This document shows, piece by piece, positions 14,199 through 21,900 of a stretch of 22,774 bases of DNA. This DNA is from RUG754 sp045545455 (lineage in GTDB: Bacteria; Bacillota; Clostridia; Peptostreptococcales; Anaerovoracaceae), in NCBI GenBank assembly GCA_045545455.1, contig JAZQAY010000045.1:1-22774 (forward strand), in the 5' to 3' direction. The position numbers and the translations under genes are program-made. The notes beneath the pieces were generated by a model. The model made no database searches, was not told the origin of the DNA, and worked only from the letters and a program-made list of their open reading frames with translations. Every line of letters starts with the position of its first letter. The stretch's first letter is position 1.

Positions 14199-14825
14199 AT
14201 GAATCTCAACAAACATCCCGGTAAATTATTTATCATCTCAGGTCCGTCAGGTGCGGGCAAGGGCACTATAGCCAAGCGCATACTTGAGGAGACTGAGCTG
14301 GAGTTTTCGGTGTCAATGACCACCAGGAACCCAAGAGAGGGCGAGATAGACGGAGTCCACTATTACTTCGTGGACGAGGAGGCCTTCGTTAAGAATATCG
14401 AAGCCGGAGGATTCCTGGAGCATGCTCAGGTCTACGGAAACAGATACGGAACCCCTAAGGGACCGATCCTTGAAAGGCTGGAGAAGGGTATAGACGTGCT
14501 TCTCGATATCGAGATGCAGGGTGCTCTTCAGATCAAGGAGAACTATCCAGACGGAGTCTTCATCTTCATCCTGCCGCCTTCAATGGCTGAGCTCAGGAAG
14601 AGGCTCACCGGAAGGGGCACCGAGTCGCCGGAAGCCATCGAGATGCGTCTCAGCAAGACTCTTTCGGAGATCGAGTACGTAGATAAATACGACTACCTGG
14701 TGGTTAACGGTGAACTGGAAGAAGCCGTGAACAGGGTGAAGGCCATTATAATAGCCGAGCATTCCAAGGTAACCATGACGCCGGAGGAACTGGTAAAAGA
14801 ATATACAGAAGGAGAGGAAGAATAA
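14199..14825 (+). CDS. gmk: Guanylate kinase
   Basis: Phosphorylates GMP to GDP with ATP, an essential step of nucleotide supply. The 208 residues match the family. The P-loop is SGPSGAGKGT (14-23); the GMP-binding part includes MTTRNPREGEIDGVHYYFV with its Arg and Tyr residues, followed by FLEHAQVYGNRYGTP; the lid contains RLTGRGTESPEAI. AAGGAG is 8 nt before the ATG. The stop overlaps the rpoZ start by one base (TAATG). The gmk-rpoZ order is common in bacteria and links nucleotide supply with transcription. Confidence 0.96.
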   Translation: MNLNKHPGKLFIISGPSGAGKGTIAKRILEETELEFSVSMTTRNPREGEIDGVHYYFVDEEAFVKNIEAGGFLEHAQVYGNRYGTPKGPILERLEKGIDVLLDIEMQGALQIKENYPDGVFIFILPPSMAELRKRLTGRGTESPEAIEMRLSKTLSEIEYVDKYDYLVVNGELEEAVNRVKAIIIAEHSKVTMTPEELVKEYTEGEEE

Positions 14826-15022
14826 TGTTATATCCATCCATTAACGAGATAAGAAAGAAAGCAGATTCCAGATATACACTTTGCATCCTTGCAGCCAAGA
14901 GGGCAAGGGATATCATCGATCACAAGCCGATCCTTTCGGACTGCGACATCGACAGACCCGTATCCATCGCAGCTCATGAGATCGCTGAGGATCTGATCAC
15001 ATACAAGAGAGACGAAAACTAA
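14825..15022 (+). CDS. rpoZ: RNA polymerase omega subunit
   Basis: Small subunit that wraps the C-terminal tail of beta-prime and helps assemble RNA polymerase. The 65-residue protein shows SRYTLCILAAKRARDI (15-30), the core omega signature, followed by RPVSIAAHEIAEDLI. The cysteine in the signature stretch is not unusual for clostridial omegas. The one-base overlap with gmk suggests coupled translation. No classical terminator with a T-tract follows; an inverted repeat at 15035-15060 is the only candidate structure. Confidence 0.9.
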   Translation: MLYPSINEIRKKADSRYTLCILAAKRARDIIDHKPILSDCDIDRPVSIAAHEIAEDLITYKRDEN

Positions 15023-15025
15023 GTC

Positions 15026-15054
15026 TTTACAAATCAGGCCATTGTTGATATAAT
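15026..15054 (+). promoter_or_regulatory. Promoter of the T-box/ileS transcript
   Basis: TTTACA (15026-15031), 17-nt spacer, perfect TATAAT (15049-15054) preceded by TGA (extended -10). The -35 begins 4 nt after the rpoZ stop. Predicted start is near 15061, just before the base of T-box stem I (15075). Confidence 0.8.
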
Positions 15055-15060
15055 GGCCTG
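15035..15060. repeat. Inverted repeat embracing the -10 of the ileS promoter
   Basis: CAGGCCATT (15035-15043), 8-nt spacer, AATGGCCTG (15052-15060): nine perfect pairs. It covers the -10 and ends at the predicted transcription start. It may be an operator, or an rpoZ 3' hairpin, though no T-tract follows. Confidence 0.55.
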
Positions 15061-15284
15061 GTGAATTTAATATACAGGCAGTGAAGGAACCAGTAGCTTA
15101 GGCCTAAGACCCTTACAGAGAGCCGCTCCGCGATATTTCGCAGGCTGAGAGAGCGGTGGTGAATCTTAAGTGAATATCACTCCGGAGCCTGACATTCTAA
15201 TGAGAGGCGGCCTTGATTGAGGCTCGCAAGTAGGGTGGTACCGCGGTTAATGATCGTCCCTAGTTCTAGGGGCGTTTTTATTGT
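15061..15284 (+). ncRNA. T-box riboswitch leader, tRNA-Ile responsive
   Basis: The T-box sequence AGGGTGGTACCGCG is at 15232-15245. Stem I closes with CAGGC (15075-15079) against GCCTG (15187-15191) and contains the AGTA and ACAGAGAGCC elements expected of this class. The likely specifier codon is ATC (15176-15178), isoleucine, fitting the downstream ileS; the exact register is inferred. Uncharged tRNA-Ile would stabilise the antiterminator and allow transcription; charged tRNA lets the terminator at 15255-15280 form. This element fills most of the 324-nt gap between rpoZ and ileS. Confidence 0.95.
15255..15280 (+). terminator. Regulated terminator of the T-box leader
   Basis: CGTCCCTA (15255-15262) / TAGGGGCG (15267-15274) with one G-U pair and a GTTC loop, followed by TTTTTATT. 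The region overlaps the antiterminator-forming part of the T-box. Confidence 0.88.
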
Positions 15285-15346
15285 TGTAAAAATCTACCCC
15301 TGAGGTAATAAGATAACACCAAAGGAAAGCAGAAAGGAAATCATTT

Positions 15347-18300
15347 ATGTTCAGAAATCTGAATGATGCACCGGTCAAGGACGTGCAGAATGAACAGGTA
15401 GCTCAGTGGAAGAAGATCGACCTTCTCCATAAGTGTGAAAACGCAAGAGAGGGAAGCACTTCCTTCATCTTCTATGAAGGACCTCCCACAGCTAACGGCA
15501 AGCCGGGCATCCATCACATGATGGCCAGGACCCTTAAGGACTCCGTAAACCGTTATAAGACCATGCAGGGCTTCCAGGTCAAGCGTAAAGGCGGCTGGGA
15601 TACCCACGGCCTTCCGGTAGAGATCGAAGTTGAGAAGCAGCTTGGCTTTAACGGCAAGCAGGATATCGAGGCTTACGGCATCAGGGAATTCAACGAGAAG
15701 TGCCGTCAGTCCGTATTCAACTATCTGGAGCAGTGGACCGAGATGTCAGACCGCATGGCTTACATGGCTGACATGGATAATCCGTATATCACCCTCGACA
15801 ACAACTATATCGAGACCGGCTGGTGGATCATGAAGCAGGCCTTCAATAAGGATCTGGTTTATGAAGGATACAAGATCCTTCCTTACTGCCCCAGATGCGG
15901 GACAGGTCTCGCTTCCCACGAGGTAGCTCAGGGATACAAGATGGTAAAGGTAAATACCCTTACCTGCAAGTTCAAAAAGGTCGGTACCGAAAACGAGTAC
16001 TTCCTTGCATGGACCACCACACCCTGGACCCTCATTTCAAACACCGTACTCACAGTAGGAACCGACATCGACTACGTAAAGGTCCTCATGAAGTCCGGTG
16101 ACAACGAGGGCAACATCTTCTATCTCGCCAAGAACCTTGCAGCCAGGGTGCTCGGAAAAGATGAATATGAAGTGCTGGAAGAATTGAAGGGAAAGGACAT
16201 GGAGTACTGGGAATACGAACAGCTCATGCCTTTCGTGGAGAAGCCTGCCAATAAGAAGGCGTTCTTCGTTACCTGCATGGATTACGTTAGTATCGAGGAT
16301 GGTACCGGTATCGTTCATACCGCTCCTGCCTTCGGTGAAGACGACTATCAGTGCGGAGTCAAGTACGATCTTCCGGTATTCCAGCCCGTAGATGAAAAGG
16401 GTGAGTTCACCTGCACACCCTGGGCAGGCCACTTCGTAATGGAAGAGGGTCTTGATATCGAGATCATCAAGTGGCTCGGTGATAAGATCTATAAAAAAGA
16501 AAAGTTAGAGCACAACTATCCTCACTGCTGGAGATGCGACACGCCTCTCGTATACTACGCCAAGAAATCCTGGTACATCGGCATGACCAAGATGAAGGAT
16601 CTCCTGGTGGAGAACAACGCTACCGTTAACTGGTATCCTCCTTACGTAGGTGAGAAGCGCTTCGGAAACTGGCTTGAAGAGGTCAAGGACTGGGCTATCT
16701 CCAGATCACGTTACTGGGGAACTCCGCTTCCCATCTGGCAGTGCGAATGCGGTCATCTGGACTGCATGGGATCCCGCGCAGAACTTGTCGAAAGAGCAAA
16801 CGAGAAGATCGACGAGACCATCGAGCTCCACAGACCTTACGTGGACGAAGTGACCCTCACATGTCCCGAGTGCGGAGGGATCATGCACAGAGTGCCCGAC
16901 GTTATGGACTGCTGGTTCGACTCAGGTTCCATGCCTTATGCACAGTGGCATTACCCGTTCGAACATAAGGACGATTTCGACAAGCTTTTCCCTGCAGACT
17001 TCATCTGCGAGGGTATCGACCAGACCAGAGGATGGTTCTACTCACTCATGGCTGTATCCACGATCGTGAAGGGTGTGGCACCCTATAAGAACGTTCTGGT
17101 AAACGACCTCATCCTTGATAAGGAAGGAAAGAAGATGTCCAAGCATAAGGGAAACACAGTTTCACCTTTCGAGATGCTGGACAAGTACGGAGCAGATGCC
17201 ACCAGATGGTATCTCTTAAGCGTATCTCCCGCATGGACACCCACCAAGTTCGACGAAGACGGCCTTATCGACGTGGTATCCAAGTTCTTCGGAACTTTAA
17301 GGAACATATATAATTTCTTTGTTCTCTATGCCAACATGGATAACATCGATCCCAGAGAGTTCGAAGTTCCATATGCTGACAGACCTGAACTCGACAGGTG
17401 GATACTTTCCAAGTACAACCAGCTCGTCAAGGATGCAACTGAGTTCATGGATGAGTACGACCATATGAAGACCGTAAGGGCCATCACCAACTTCGTTGCA
17501 GAAGATCTCTCCAACTGGTACATCAGAAGAGCAAGAAGAAGATTCTTTGCGGAGGAGCTTACGGAAGATAAGAAGGCTGCATATGCAACCACCTATGAGA
17601 TCCTTGAAGGCGTGTCCAGGATGATCGCACCTATTGCTCCCTTCATTTCAGATGAGATCTACACCAACTTAACAGGTGAAGAGACAGTCCACGTGGCTTA
17701 CTTCCCCAAGGCTGATGAGAGCCTCATCGACAAGAACGTAGAGGAGAGGATGGATCTCGTAAGATCCCTGGTATCCCTGGGCCGCGGCATCCGTGAGAAG
17801 GAGAGGATCAAAGTCCGTCAGCCTCTGAACGAGGTACTGGTAGACGGCAAGTACGAGAAGATCATCTCTGACCTTACACCGCTAATTACCGAGGAACTCA
17901 ACGTGAAGAGGGTAGTATTCGAGAACGATCTCGATCAGTACATGAACTTCCAGCTGAAGCCTAACTTCAGGGCTGCAGGTCCTGCTCTCGGAAAGAACGT
18001 GAAGGCCTTCGGTGCATACATCGCATCCGTCGATCCCAAGGAATTCGTAGCTGAGATAGACGAAAAGGGAAGCGTTGTGGTAGAACTTAACTTTGAGGAC
18101 TACACCATAACGAAGGATCTTCTGGACATCCGTATCGAAGCTAAGGAAGGTTTCGCGGTAGCCATGGAGAATAACGTATTCGCTATCCTCGACACGACTC
18201 TTGATCAGGAACTCATAGACGAAGGTCTCGCCAGAGAACTCATCTCCAAGGTACAGCAGATGAGAAAGGCTGAGGACTTCGAGATGATGGATAACATCAA

Positions 18301-18463
18301 TATCTACGTTAACTGTGACGGGGAAGTCAGGGCTGCTGTAGAGAAGCACATGGACTACATCAAGAGCGAGACTCTGGCTCAGGCTCTTGAGTTCTGCGAT
18401 GCGGAATTTGATACGTACGATCTTAACGGACACAAGTCCGGCATCAAGGTATATAAGATCTGA
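15347..18463 (+). CDS. ileS: Isoleucyl-tRNA synthetase, type 2 (archaeal/eukaryote-like)
   Basis: Attaches isoleucine to tRNA-Ile. The 1038-residue class I synthetase has the HIGH-equivalent PGIHH (53-57) after EGPPTANGK, and the KMSKS-equivalent KMSKH (596-600). Cysteine pairs at CPRCG, CWRCD, CECGHLDC and CPECGG suggest metal sites; DCWFDSGSMPYAQ and CEGIDQTRGWFYSL are catalytic-domain blocks; the anticodon-binding domain follows from about 650. The length, the PGIHH form and the KMSKH form point to the type 2 enzymes, which are generally less sensitive to mupirocin than type 1. AAAGGAAA is 6 nt before ATG 15347. Expression is controlled by the tRNA-Ile T-box. Codon use is strongly biased, with few AUA codons. 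Confidence 0.95.
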   Translation: MFRNLNDAPVKDVQNEQVAQWKKIDLLHKCENAREGSTSFIFYEGPPTANGKPGIHHMMARTLKDSVNRYKTMQGFQVKRKGGWDTHGLPVEIEVEKQLGFNGKQDIEAYGIREFNEKCRQSVFNYLEQWTEMSDRMAYMADMDNPYITLDNNYIETGWWIMKQAFNKDLVYEGYKILPYCPRCGTGLASHEVAQGYKMVKVNTLTCKFKKVGTENEYFLAWTTTPWTLISNTVLTVGTDIDYVKVLMKSGDNEGNIFYLAKNLAARVLGKDEYEVLEELKGKDMEYWEYEQLMPFVEKPANKKAFFVTCMDYVSIEDGTGIVHTAPAFGEDDYQCGVKYDLPVFQPVDEKGEFTCTPWAGHFVMEEGLDIEIIKWLGDKIYKKEKLEHNYPHCWRCDTPLVYYAKKSWYIGMTKMKDLLVENNATVNWYPPYVGEKRFGNWLEEVKDWAISRSRYWGTPLPIWQCECGHLDCMGSRAELVERANEKIDETIELHRPYVDEVTLTCPECGGIMHRVPDVMDCWFDSGSMPYAQWHYPFEHKDDFDKLFPADFICEGIDQTRGWFYSLMAVSTIVKGVAPYKNVLVNDLILDKEGKKMSKHKGNTVSPFEMLDKYGADATRWYLLSVSPAWTPTKFDEDGLIDVVSKFFGTLRNIYNFFVLYANMDNIDPREFEVPYADRPELDRWILSKYNQLVKDATEFMDEYDHMKTVRAITNFVAEDLSNWYIRRARRRFFAEELTEDKKAAYATTYEILEGVSRMIAPIAPFISDEIYTNLTGEETVHVAYFPKADESLIDKNVEERMDLVRSLVSLGRGIREKERIKVRQPLNEVLVDGKYEKIISDLTPLITEELNVKRVVFENDLDQYMNFQLKPNFRAAGPALGKNVKAFGAYIASVDPKEFVAEIDEKGSVVVELNFEDYTITKDLLDIRIEAKEGFAVAMENNVFAILDTTLDQELIDEGLARELISKVQQMRKAEDFEMMDNINIYVNCDGEVRAAVEKHMDYIKSETLAQALEFCDAEFDTYDLNGHKSGIKVYKI

Positions 18464-18525
18464 TGTTTGAAATGAAACAGTTGTGGTAAATAAATCGACA
18501 GAATAATCTATACTAGGAGGAAAAC

Positions 18526-18840
18526 ATGGCAGAGATCACATTGACATCAGCAAATTTTGAAGAAGAAGTACTTAAGTCTGATAAGCCGGTTCTCGTTGAT
18601 TTCTGGGCTACATGGTGCGGACCCTGCAAGATGGTAGGCCCCATCGTTTCTCAGATCGCCGAAGAGAAGGCTGACACTCTTAAAGTCGGAAAACTCAACG
18701 TAGATGACGAGATGGAGATCGCAAGAAAATACGGCATCATGGCTATCCCTACCATGATCCTTTTCAAGGACGGTAAGGAAGCTGCCAAGTTCACCGGATT
18801 TGCTCAGAAAGAACAGATCCTTGCGACTCTTGGTCTTTAA
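18526..18840 (+). CDS. trxA: Thioredoxin
   Basis: Small dithiol-disulphide oxidoreductase that reduces cytosolic protein disulphides. The 104 residues contain the classic active site WATWCGPCK (WCGPC at about 30-34), the buried Asp in VLVDFWA, and the cis-proline in MAIPTM. The fold is complete, with FKDGKEAAKFTGF before the last helix. AGGAGG precedes the ATG by a normal spacing. A promoter between ileS and trxA was not clear. It is closed by its own terminator. Confidence 0.96.
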   Translation: MAEITLTSANFEEEVLKSDKPVLVDFWATWCGPCKMVGPIVSQIAEEKADTLKVGKLNVDDEMEIARKYGIMAIPTMILFKDGKEAAKFTGFAQKEQILATLGL

Positions 18841-18867
18841 TAAGACTTATAATCTCATGAGATCATG

Positions 18868-18902
18868 CTGCGTGCGTCACACAGGCGCGCGCAGTTTTAT
18901 TT
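18868..18902 (+). terminator. Rho-independent terminator after trxA
   Basis: CTGCGTGCG (18868-18876) / CGCGCGCAG (18886-18894), nine pairs with one G-U, followed by TTTTATTT. The next promoter -35 abuts this T-tract. Confidence 0.9.
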
Positions 18903-18929
18903 GAGATAAAAAGATATATGTGGTATAAT
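18901..18929 (+). promoter_or_regulatory. Promoter for the MBL-rlmN pair, extended -10
   Basis: TTGAGA (18901-18906), 17-nt spacer, perfect TATAAT (18924-18929) preceded by TGG. Predicted start is about 18936, followed by a strong AGGAGGTG ribosome site. Confidence 0.82.
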
Positions 18930-18961
18930 AACTTGATAAATATGAAAAAGGAGGTGTCATT

Positions 18962-19558
18962 ATGGCCAAATTACTATACATGGGAAGAAACAGCTTCAGG
19001 ATCATAGGCGCCAAGGGAACAGTCATATACGTGGATCCGTATGCAGGAGATGATTATGACATCCCGGCAGACCTCATTCTGGTGACACATCAGCATCACG
19101 ATCACAACCTGATCGATAAGGTAGCTAAGAAAAACGAGTGCCTGATCATCCAGAACTTCGAAGCTCTGGAGGGAGGCGTCCACAATAACTTCGATTACAA
19201 AGGAATATATGTACAGTCTGTAGCTGCGGATAATAAGAATCATCCCAGGACGGATTGCGTTGGCTTCATCGTAACAGTTGAGGGCATCGACCTGTATTTC
19301 GCAGGAGATACCGATGAGACGGAAGAGATGAAGACCTTCCCCGAAAAGCATCTGGAGTACGCATTCCTTCCCTGTGACGGATACTATAACATGGATTACA
19401 AGGCTGCCGCTCACTGTGCTGAGATCATAGGAGCCAAACACAACGTTCCTGTCCACTCAAGCCCTGAGAAGGACTACAGCCTGAAGAACGCTCTTGCATT
19501 CGCTGCAATAGCTCCCGACGCTATGATAATCAAACCCGGAGATGAGATAGAACTCTGA
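18962..19558 (+). CDS. Metallo-beta-lactamase-fold metal-dependent hydrolase (UPF0173-like)
   Basis: The 198-residue protein starts with the beta-strand pattern LLYMGRNSFRIIGAKGTVIY and has the metal motif HxHxDH as HQHHDH (43-48), with further likely ligands His94, Asp116 in GDTDE (115-119) and a His in VPVHSSP (about 162). This is the compact MBL architecture of the UlaG/UPF0173-like hydrolases. The substrate is unknown. It has an AGGAGGTG ribosome site, and the rlmN start lies 1 nt after its stop. Confidence 0.85.
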   Translation: MAKLLYMGRNSFRIIGAKGTVIYVDPYAGDDYDIPADLILVTHQHHDHNLIDKVAKKNECLIIQNFEALEGGVHNNFDYKGIYVQSVAADNKNHPRTDCVGFIVTVEGIDLYFAGDTDETEEMKTFPEKHLEYAFLPCDGYYNMDYKAAAHCAEIIGAKHNVPVHSSPEKDYSLKNALAFAAIAPDAMIIKPGDEIEL

Positions 19559-19559
19559 T

Positions 19560-20573
19560 ATGAATATCCTCGATCTCGAACTAAAAGAACTTGAAAAGAT
19601 CATAAAGGAGACAGGCGAGCCATCGTTTCGTGCAAAGCAGATCTTCGGATGGATAGCCAAAGGGGACACGGAGCCTGAGAGCATGAGAAACGTCCCTAAA
19701 AGTTTCTGGGAAAAGACAGCTTCTCTCGGTATTAGGGCAATCATCCCTGAGATCGCTGAGATCCAGAGGTCAAAGGACGGGACCGTCAAGGGCCTTCTCA
19801 GGATGGAAGACGGGCAGGCTGTTGAAGCCGTATTCATGAAGTATAAATACGGCAACTCCATCTGCATATCATCCCAGGCAGGCTGCAGGATGGGCTGTGC
19901 CTTCTGCGCCTCCGGGATAAACGGACTTGAGAGAGACCTTACAGCGGGGGAGATGTACGGGGAGATCCTTGCCATGGAAAAGGCCACCGGAGAAAAGATA
20001 TCCCATCTGGTGGTCATGGGAACAGGAGAACCCTTTGACAACTATGAGAACCTGTCCAGGTTCATCAGGATCCTTAATGATCCTGCGGGGAAGAACCTGG
20101 GTATGAGAAACATCACCGTAAGCACCTGCGGACTCGTCCCTGTGATAGAGAGGTTCGGGGATGATTTCCCTCAGGTAAACCTGGCTATCTCACTTCACGC
20201 AGCAGATCCTGAGGAGCGTTCAGAGATCATGCCTGTGAACAGGGCATATCCGCTGGAGGAGCTTATCGGAGCCTGCAGGAGGTATACAGAGAAGACCGGA
20301 AGAAGGATAACCTTCGAGTATACCCTGATACACGGCGTGAACGATGACAGGAAGCACCTGGATAAGCTGGCGGAACTTCTTCACGGGATGCTTTGTCACG
20401 TCAATCTCATCCCTCTTAACGCAGTTAAGGAGAAGGGGTTCACACCCGGAACCAGAGAAAGAGCGGAGGAGTTCAGGGAAGCCCTTGAAAAGAGGGGGAT
20501 CCCGGCGACTGTAAGGAGAGAACTGGGATCTGACATAGACGCCGCCTGCGGCCAGCTGAGACTTAAAAATTGA
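19560..20573 (+). CDS. rlmN: 23S rRNA/tRNA (adenine-C2)-methyltransferase, radical SAM
   Basis: Methylates C2 of A2503 in 23S rRNA (and of A37 in some tRNAs) using a 4Fe-4S cluster and two SAM molecules. The cluster cysteines are Cys109, Cys113 and Cys116 in CRMGCAFC; the other essential cysteines are Cys102 (ICISSQAGC) and the methyl-carrying Cys330 (AACGQL) near the end. VMGTGEPFDNYENL and NLAISLHAADPEER are family blocks. The length, 337, is near normal. The alternative identity Cfr is unlikely given the housekeeping context and no sign of transfer, but RlmN and Cfr are close relatives. Confidence 0.93.
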   Translation: MNILDLELKELEKIIKETGEPSFRAKQIFGWIAKGDTEPESMRNVPKSFWEKTASLGIRAIIPEIAEIQRSKDGTVKGLLRMEDGQAVEAVFMKYKYGNSICISSQAGCRMGCAFCASGINGLERDLTAGEMYGEILAMEKATGEKISHLVVMGTGEPFDNYENLSRFIRILNDPAGKNLGMRNITVSTCGLVPVIERFGDDFPQVNLAISLHAADPEERSEIMPVNRAYPLEELIGACRRYTEKTGRRITFEYTLIHGVNDDRKHLDKLAELLHGMLCHVNLIPLNAVKEKGFTPGTRERAEEFREALEKRGIPATVRRELGSDIDAACGQLRLKN

Positions 20574-20595
20574 CCTAAAAAGGCTATTTCTTCAG

Positions 20596-20624
20596 TTGAA
20601 AAAAGGGATGGCATATTGTATAAT
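20596..20624 (+). promoter_or_regulatory. Near-consensus promoter for the orphan P-loop gene
   Basis: TTGAAA (20596-20601), 17-nt spacer, perfect TATAAT (20619-20624); start near 20631. The 95-nt gap after rlmN contains this and the TTGGAGGT ribosome site, and little else. Confidence 0.82.
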
Positions 20625-20668
20625 GATTTTACTTGAATATTAATATTGAATTTTGGAGGTAAATCGTC

Positions 20669-21091
20669 ATGGTTACATTACTCATAGGGCATGAAGGAGC
20701 CGGCAAGACCAAGAAAATGATAGATATGGCCAATGAAGCCGTAGAACATGCCAAAGGAAGCATTATCTTTATCAACAAGAATCAGAGGCTGATGTATGAT
20801 CTTAAATACCGCATCAGAGTCATCTGCATGGATGATTATGAGCACGTCACGAACTCTGATGAATATATCGGATTCCTTTATGGGATCATCAGCGCAGACC
20901 ATGACATAGAGACTATTTTCATAGACAGCATCCTGAAACATGCTGATTTTAAGATGGAGAACCTTCCCGAGTACATCGACAGACTCAAGGATATCTCCAA
21001 GAACTACGGAATGGATTTCGTGGTTTCCATCAGCGCAGAGAAGGAAGAGATGGAGGGCGTCAACTTCGACGGATGCGCTATCCTCAACTAG
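20669..21091 (+). CDS. Small P-loop protein, unknown function
   Basis: The 140-residue protein has a Walker A at the very start, GHEGAGKT (7-14), and a Walker B-like TIFIDS (82-87). It lacks any recognised effector domain. The short distance between the motifs and the mixed alpha/beta look suggest a minimal RecA- or ASCE-like ATPase core. GGAGGT at 20655-20660 precedes the ATG by 8 nt. It stands alone, with its own strong promoter and terminator, which argues for real expression. I do not recognise a characterised family. Confidence 0.78.
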   Translation: MVTLLIGHEGAGKTKKMIDMANEAVEHAKGSIIFINKNQRLMYDLKYRIRVICMDDYEHVTNSDEYIGFLYGIISADHDIETIFIDSILKHADFKMENLPEYIDRLKDISKNYGMDFVVSISAEKEEMEGVNFDGCAILN

Positions 21092-21100
21092 TCAGTACTT

Positions 21101-21132
21101 AAAAGAGCGGATACACCGCTCTTTTATTTTTT
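21101..21132 (+). terminator. Rho-independent terminator after the P-loop gene
   Basis: Perfect 10-bp stem AAAAGAGCGG (21101-21110) / CCGCTCTTTT (21116-21125), ATACA loop, then ATTTTTT. With A-runs on its left arm it could act in both directions. Confidence 0.93.
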
Positions 21133-21157
21133 GCAATGAAACGAAAGGAAGCACGCA

Positions 21158-21769
21158 ATGAAAATAACTGCTGAAGACATAAGAAAAAAACTCGAAGGCA
21201 GGTCCGTAGGAGTGGTGGGGAAACGAAAGGAATTCGCTGTCCTCATACCTCTCGTGGAAAAGGACGGGGAACTCAGGCTTCTCTTTGAAGTCCGGTCCAG
21301 AGATATCAGGCAGCCCGGAGACGTATGCTTCCCCGGGGGCAAGATAGAAGAGGGGGAGACGGAGATCCAGGCTGCTCTAAGGGAGACCTGTGAGGAGATC
21401 GGAATAGGCGAGGACATGATCGAAGTCATGGGCCGTTTCGACTCGGTGCTTGAAGTTAACCGTATCAGGATGCATACGACTGTGGGAATGCTGAAGGAAG
21501 GCTGGGAAGAAAAGCTGAGCCCAGACGGGGAAGTGGCGGAGGTATTCACGGTCCCTGTCAGTTTCTTCATGGAAAACGAGCCTGATTACTATAAAGGCAG
21601 GATCATCCAGGATACCGAAGGATTCCCTTACGAGAAGCACGGGATCGATCCGAACTACAGGTGGAGGGACGCCTGGCAGGATATCTTTTTCTGGCACTGG
21701 GAAGGCCATACCATCTGGGGACTTACGGCTGCGATAGTGGAATGGATGACAGAAGTTTTATTACAGTAA
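21158..21769 (+). CDS. Nudix hydrolase, CoA pyrophosphatase-like
   Basis: The 203-residue protein has a full Nudix box, Gly61 x5 Glu67 x7 RE (75-76) xx EE (79-80) x Gly82, which binds the catalytic metal ions. Upstream, LLFEVRSRDIRQPGDVCFPG matches the LLxxRSxxLxxxxGxxxFPGG pattern of NudL-type coenzyme A diphosphatases, which split CoA into phosphopantetheine and 3',5'-ADP. AAAGGAAG lies upstream of the ATG. No promoter was clear in the 30 nt after the preceding terminator, so either some readthrough occurs or the promoter overlaps the terminator. Confidence 0.87.
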   Translation: MKITAEDIRKKLEGRSVGVVGKRKEFAVLIPLVEKDGELRLLFEVRSRDIRQPGDVCFPGGKIEEGETEIQAALRETCEEIGIGEDMIEVMGRFDSVLEVNRIRMHTTVGMLKEGWEEKLSPDGEVAEVFTVPVSFFMENEPDYYKGRIIQDTEGFPYEKHGIDPNYRWRDAWQDIFFWHWEGHTIWGLTAAIVEWMTEVLLQ

Positions 21770-21831
21770 ACTCAGAGCAAAATAATAAGCAAAAAAATGC
21801 ACAAAATATGTAGATTAGGTGAAAAAATTTC

Positions 21832-21860
21832 TTTTATATCGCTGCGATTTGTATTATAAT
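21832..21860 (+). promoter_or_regulatory. Probable promoter of the BMP-family lipoprotein gene
   Basis: Perfect TATAAT at 21855-21860; the -35 at 17-nt spacing is poor (TTTTAT, 21832-21837). An A/T-rich tract lies upstream (21780-21835), possibly an UP-like element. The start would be near 21867. I saw no terminator between the Nudix gene and this point. Confidence 0.55.
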
Positions 21861-21900
21861 GTCCTTTGTAAGTTAAAAACTCGAAATAGGAGGAAAAAGA

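Noticed and set aside
15097..15108. Palindrome CTTAGGCCTAAG in the T-box leader
   Set aside because: It lies inside stem I and is better explained as part of the riboswitch fold than as a protein-binding site.
18464..18525. Promoter for trxA in the ileS-trxA gap
   Set aside because: Candidates such as TTGAAA 18467 or TTGTGG 18481 lack a good -10 at proper spacing, so none was listed.
18852..18863. Palindrome ATCTCATGAGAT after trxA
   Set aside because: Short, just before a strong terminator and away from any promoter; no independent support for function.
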